Of a DNA stretch of 64,000 nucleotides, positions 62,656-64,000 are shown in pieces. The position numbers were made by a program, and so were the translations under genes. The stretch comes from Anaeromassilibacillus senegalensis (lineage in GTDB: Bacteria; Bacillota; Clostridia; Oscillospirales; Acutalibacteraceae). The DNA is taken from the NCBI RefSeq assembly GCF_021531715.1, contig NZ_JAFBIT010000001.1, positions 496,001 through 560,000 of the forward strand, read 5' to 3'. The notes under the pieces are model-generated. The model was given only the letters and a program-made list of their open reading frames with translations. It searched no databases and was not told the DNA's origin. Every line of letters starts with the position of its first letter. Within the stretch, counting starts at the first letter, position 1.

Positions 62656-63590
62656 GTGTTCTGCTTGGCATTGATATCGGCGGCACGGCGGTCAAAATCG
62701 GCCTTGTCGATGAAACGGGGAGGATCCTGCTGTCGGAGACGCGCAGCGTCAGCTTCGACGGCTACAAGACGCCGATCATGACGACCGTCACAGCGCTCGC
62801 GGGCGAGCTGCTGGATAAAAGCTCCGAAAAGCCGGTCGGCATCGGCGTTTCGGCGACCGGGCAGATCGATGTGCACACCGGCACGGTTATCGGCGTCGGC
62901 GCGCATTTCGGCAATTGGCTCGGCAGCGAGATTGCGGAGATTCTCGGGAATGCCTTCCATCTGCCGGTCACGGTCATCAACGACGCGAACGCGGCGGCGC
63001 TCGGCGAGCAGTGCTACGGGCGCGCAAAGGGCAAGGACAACGCGCTCGTCGTGACGATCGGCACGGGCGTCGGCGGCGGCATCATCGAAAACGGTCGGCT
63101 GATCCAGGGCCAGCGCGGCATTGGTGGGGAGATCGGCCATTACATCATCGATTTTGACGGCGAGCCCTGCCCGTGCGGAAACCGCGGCTGCTTTGAGCGT
63201 TACGGCTCCACGGGCGCGCTCGTGCGGCGCTTTACCGGAGATCCCGCGCTGCTCGCCGAGCTCGGCATTCCAGCTGGAGAGGTCAACGGCAAGGTGATTT
63301 TCGATCATCTCAGCCAGCCTGCCGTGCAGGCCGCTGTGGATCACTGGATCGACTGCATTTCGTTCGGCATTGTCGGCCTCGTGCACATTTTCAATCCGGA
63401 AATCGTGCTGATCGGCGGCGGTATCTCGCGGGAAGAGGAGCGGTTCATCCGTCCGCTCCGCGAGAAAATCCTGTCCCGCGCGATGGAGCAGTTTGCGAAA
63501 GATCTTGTCGTGGAAGCGGCGGCGCTCGGCAATAATGCCGGCCTGCTCGGCGCGTGCGCGTATTTCCGCCAGATGCATGAAAATTTCTGA
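62652..63590 (+). CDS. ROK family sugar kinase (ManNAc kinase or glucokinase type)
   Basis: A 312-residue kinase. ATP site DIGGTAVKIGLVDETG at the N-terminus, catalytic INDANAAALGE (Asp about 105), VTIGTGVGGGI, and the zinc-binding CPCGNRGCFERYGS with the preceding GEIGHY. ROK members phosphorylate glucose, ManNAc, allose or other hexoses. Coupling to nanE suggests it makes ManNAc-6-P (NanK), but other sugars remain possible. Last gene of the operon. Confidence 0.93.
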   Translation: MSVLLGIDIGGTAVKIGLVDETGRILLSETRSVSFDGYKTPIMTTVTALAGELLDKSSEKPVGIGVSATGQIDVHTGTVIGVGAHFGNWLGSEIAEILGNAFHLPVTVINDANAAALGEQCYGRAKGKDNALVVTIGTGVGGGIIENGRLIQGQRGIGGEIGHYIIDFDGEPCPCGNRGCFERYGSTGALVRRFTGDPALLAELGIPAGEVNGKVIFDHLSQPAVQAAVDHWIDCISFGIVGLVHIFNPEIVLIGGGISREEERFIRPLREKILSRAMEQFAKDLVVEAAALGNNAGLLGACAYFRQMHENF

Positions 63591-63596
63591 TTTTCC

Positions 63597-63626
63597 TTGA
63601 CAAATTCCGCTCTCACTTGCTATACT
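63597..63626 (+). promoter_or_regulatory. Promoter of the riboswitch-controlled exchanger
   Basis: Perfect TTGACA (63597-63602), 18-base spacer, TATACT (63621-63626). Confidence 0.85.
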
Positions 63627-63633
63627 AAGAAAT

Positions 63634-63722
63634 GTATAGGGGAGTAGTTTGCTCTTGGAGTGATTGATGCCAACAAACCCGAGCCTCGGCTCTGGCATGG
63701 ATCTTAAAAGACGAGACCTGTG
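63634..63722 (+). ncRNA. yybP-ykoY (manganese) riboswitch aptamer
   Basis: The 5' strand carries the diagnostic ATAGGGGAGTAG (63636-63647) and the 3' strand GACGAGACCTGT (63710-63721 region); ATAGG/CCTGT form the P1 helix. The middle contains GCCAACA and a GC hairpin (CCGAGCCTCGG). This matches the yybP-ykoY family, which binds Mn2+ and controls metal transporters. The 3' P1 strand is also part of the terminator stem, so Mn2+ binding should block termination and turn expression on. Confidence 0.85.
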
Positions 63723-63746
63723 CGCCAAAAGCGCACGGGTCTTTTT
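63714..63746 (+). terminator. Riboswitch-controlled terminator
   Basis: AGACCTGTGCGC (63714-63725) pairs with GCGCACGGGTCT (63731-63742; one G-T pair), followed by TTTTT. It overlaps the 3' strand of the aptamer P1 helix. Confidence 0.9.
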
Positions 63747-63797
63747 GTTTGCTTTAAAGCGGACAGGCTCCCAAAACCTGCAGGAAAGGAAATGCTT

Positions 63798-64000
63798 ATG
63801 AGTACCCCAATTGTTCTTCTGCTTTATTTTGTGACCGCTGCGATCCTCGTCTTTTTCTCGGTCAAATGCGCCAACTACGTCGATCTGCTCGACAAGAAAA
63901 CCGATATTTCCGGCGCGTTCATCGGCGGCATGATCCTCGCGGCTGTTACATCGCTGCCGGAGCTTGTCACCAGCATTTCGGCGATCTACGTTGTCCACAA
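63798..64000 (+). CDS. CaCA-type cation exchanger (partial)
   Basis: Sixty-seven codons, open to the window edge. Two helices are visible: LLLYFVTAAILVFFSVKCAN, and GAFIGGMILAAVTSLPELVT, which is the alpha-1 repeat of Ca2+/Na+ (K+) exchangers. GGAAAGGAAA precedes the ATG. A Mn2+-type riboswitch upstream suggests that this exchanger exports manganese, or calcium and manganese, when manganese is high. Confidence 0.88.
   Translation, partial: MSTPIVLLLYFVTAAILVFFSVKCANYVDLLDKKTDISGAFIGGMILAAVTSLPELVTSISAIYVVH

Overview
The window reads as a chromosome segment of an endospore-forming, anaerobic Clostridia (Firmicutes) bacterium, most likely from the Oscillospiraceae/Ruminococcaceae side. That placement is inference. 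It rests on a forespore sigma factor gene (sigG) beside ylmC, an ireB gene, T-box control of pheST, an ispH gene fused to ribosomal S1, a sodium-pumping decarboxylase and a flavodiiron protein, all in GC-rich DNA with strong Shine-Dalgarno sites. TGA is used as a normal stop and TGG as Trp. Most sigma-A-type promoters found have a 17-base spacer. I saw no insertion sequence, prophage, CRISPR array or rRNA operon.

Region 1-20 kb is mostly housekeeping: the end of a rubredoxin-type protein, mutY, a small unknown gene, ireB, pheT-pheS behind a T-box, a membrane protein, nnr, a lone mazF-type toxin, cca with an upstream membrane pseudo-peptidase, a SEC-C protein, alaX, convergent sigG, ylmC, rpsB-tsf, a membrane-anchored papain-fold-like protein, and a GH2 glycosidase divergent from its probable AraC regulator.

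Region 20-40 kb holds tRNA-Arg(CCG), an XRE regulator, a DUF4364 protein, a MATE exporter, a four-gene Na+-translocating decarboxylase operon (oadG-like, biotin carrier, oadB, oadA), a GH29 fucosidase with an alpha/beta hydrolase, radC, uvrB-uvrA, a DUF5685/J-domain/membrane-protein cluster, and a MoxR-DUF58-membrane protein operon on the minus strand.

Region 40-52 kb holds an operon rpiR - flavoprotein - cmk - plsC - ispH::S1 with overlapping or closely spaced genes. It is followed by secD-secF, an XRE regulator coupled to a DUF4037 gene broken by an in-frame TGA, a four-domain flavodiiron protein and a ZIP metal transporter.

Region 52-64 kb is a carbohydrate-uptake locus. A membrane-anchored AraC-type sensor-regulator faces two ABC permeases, a lipoprotein binding protein, a cytoplasmic GH28 enzyme, a DUF4127 protein, a ManNAc-6-P epimerase and a ROK sugar kinase. 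The window ends with a yybP-ykoY (Mn2+) riboswitch upstream of a truncated CaCA cation exchanger.

The points most worth following up are the GH28-DUF4127-NanE-ROK pathway, the internal promoter and ribosome binding site inside the ispH::S1 fusion, the interrupted DUF4037 gene, the C39-like protein that has lost its catalytic residues, the toxin without a visible antitoxin, and the perfect palindrome over the rpiR promoter.
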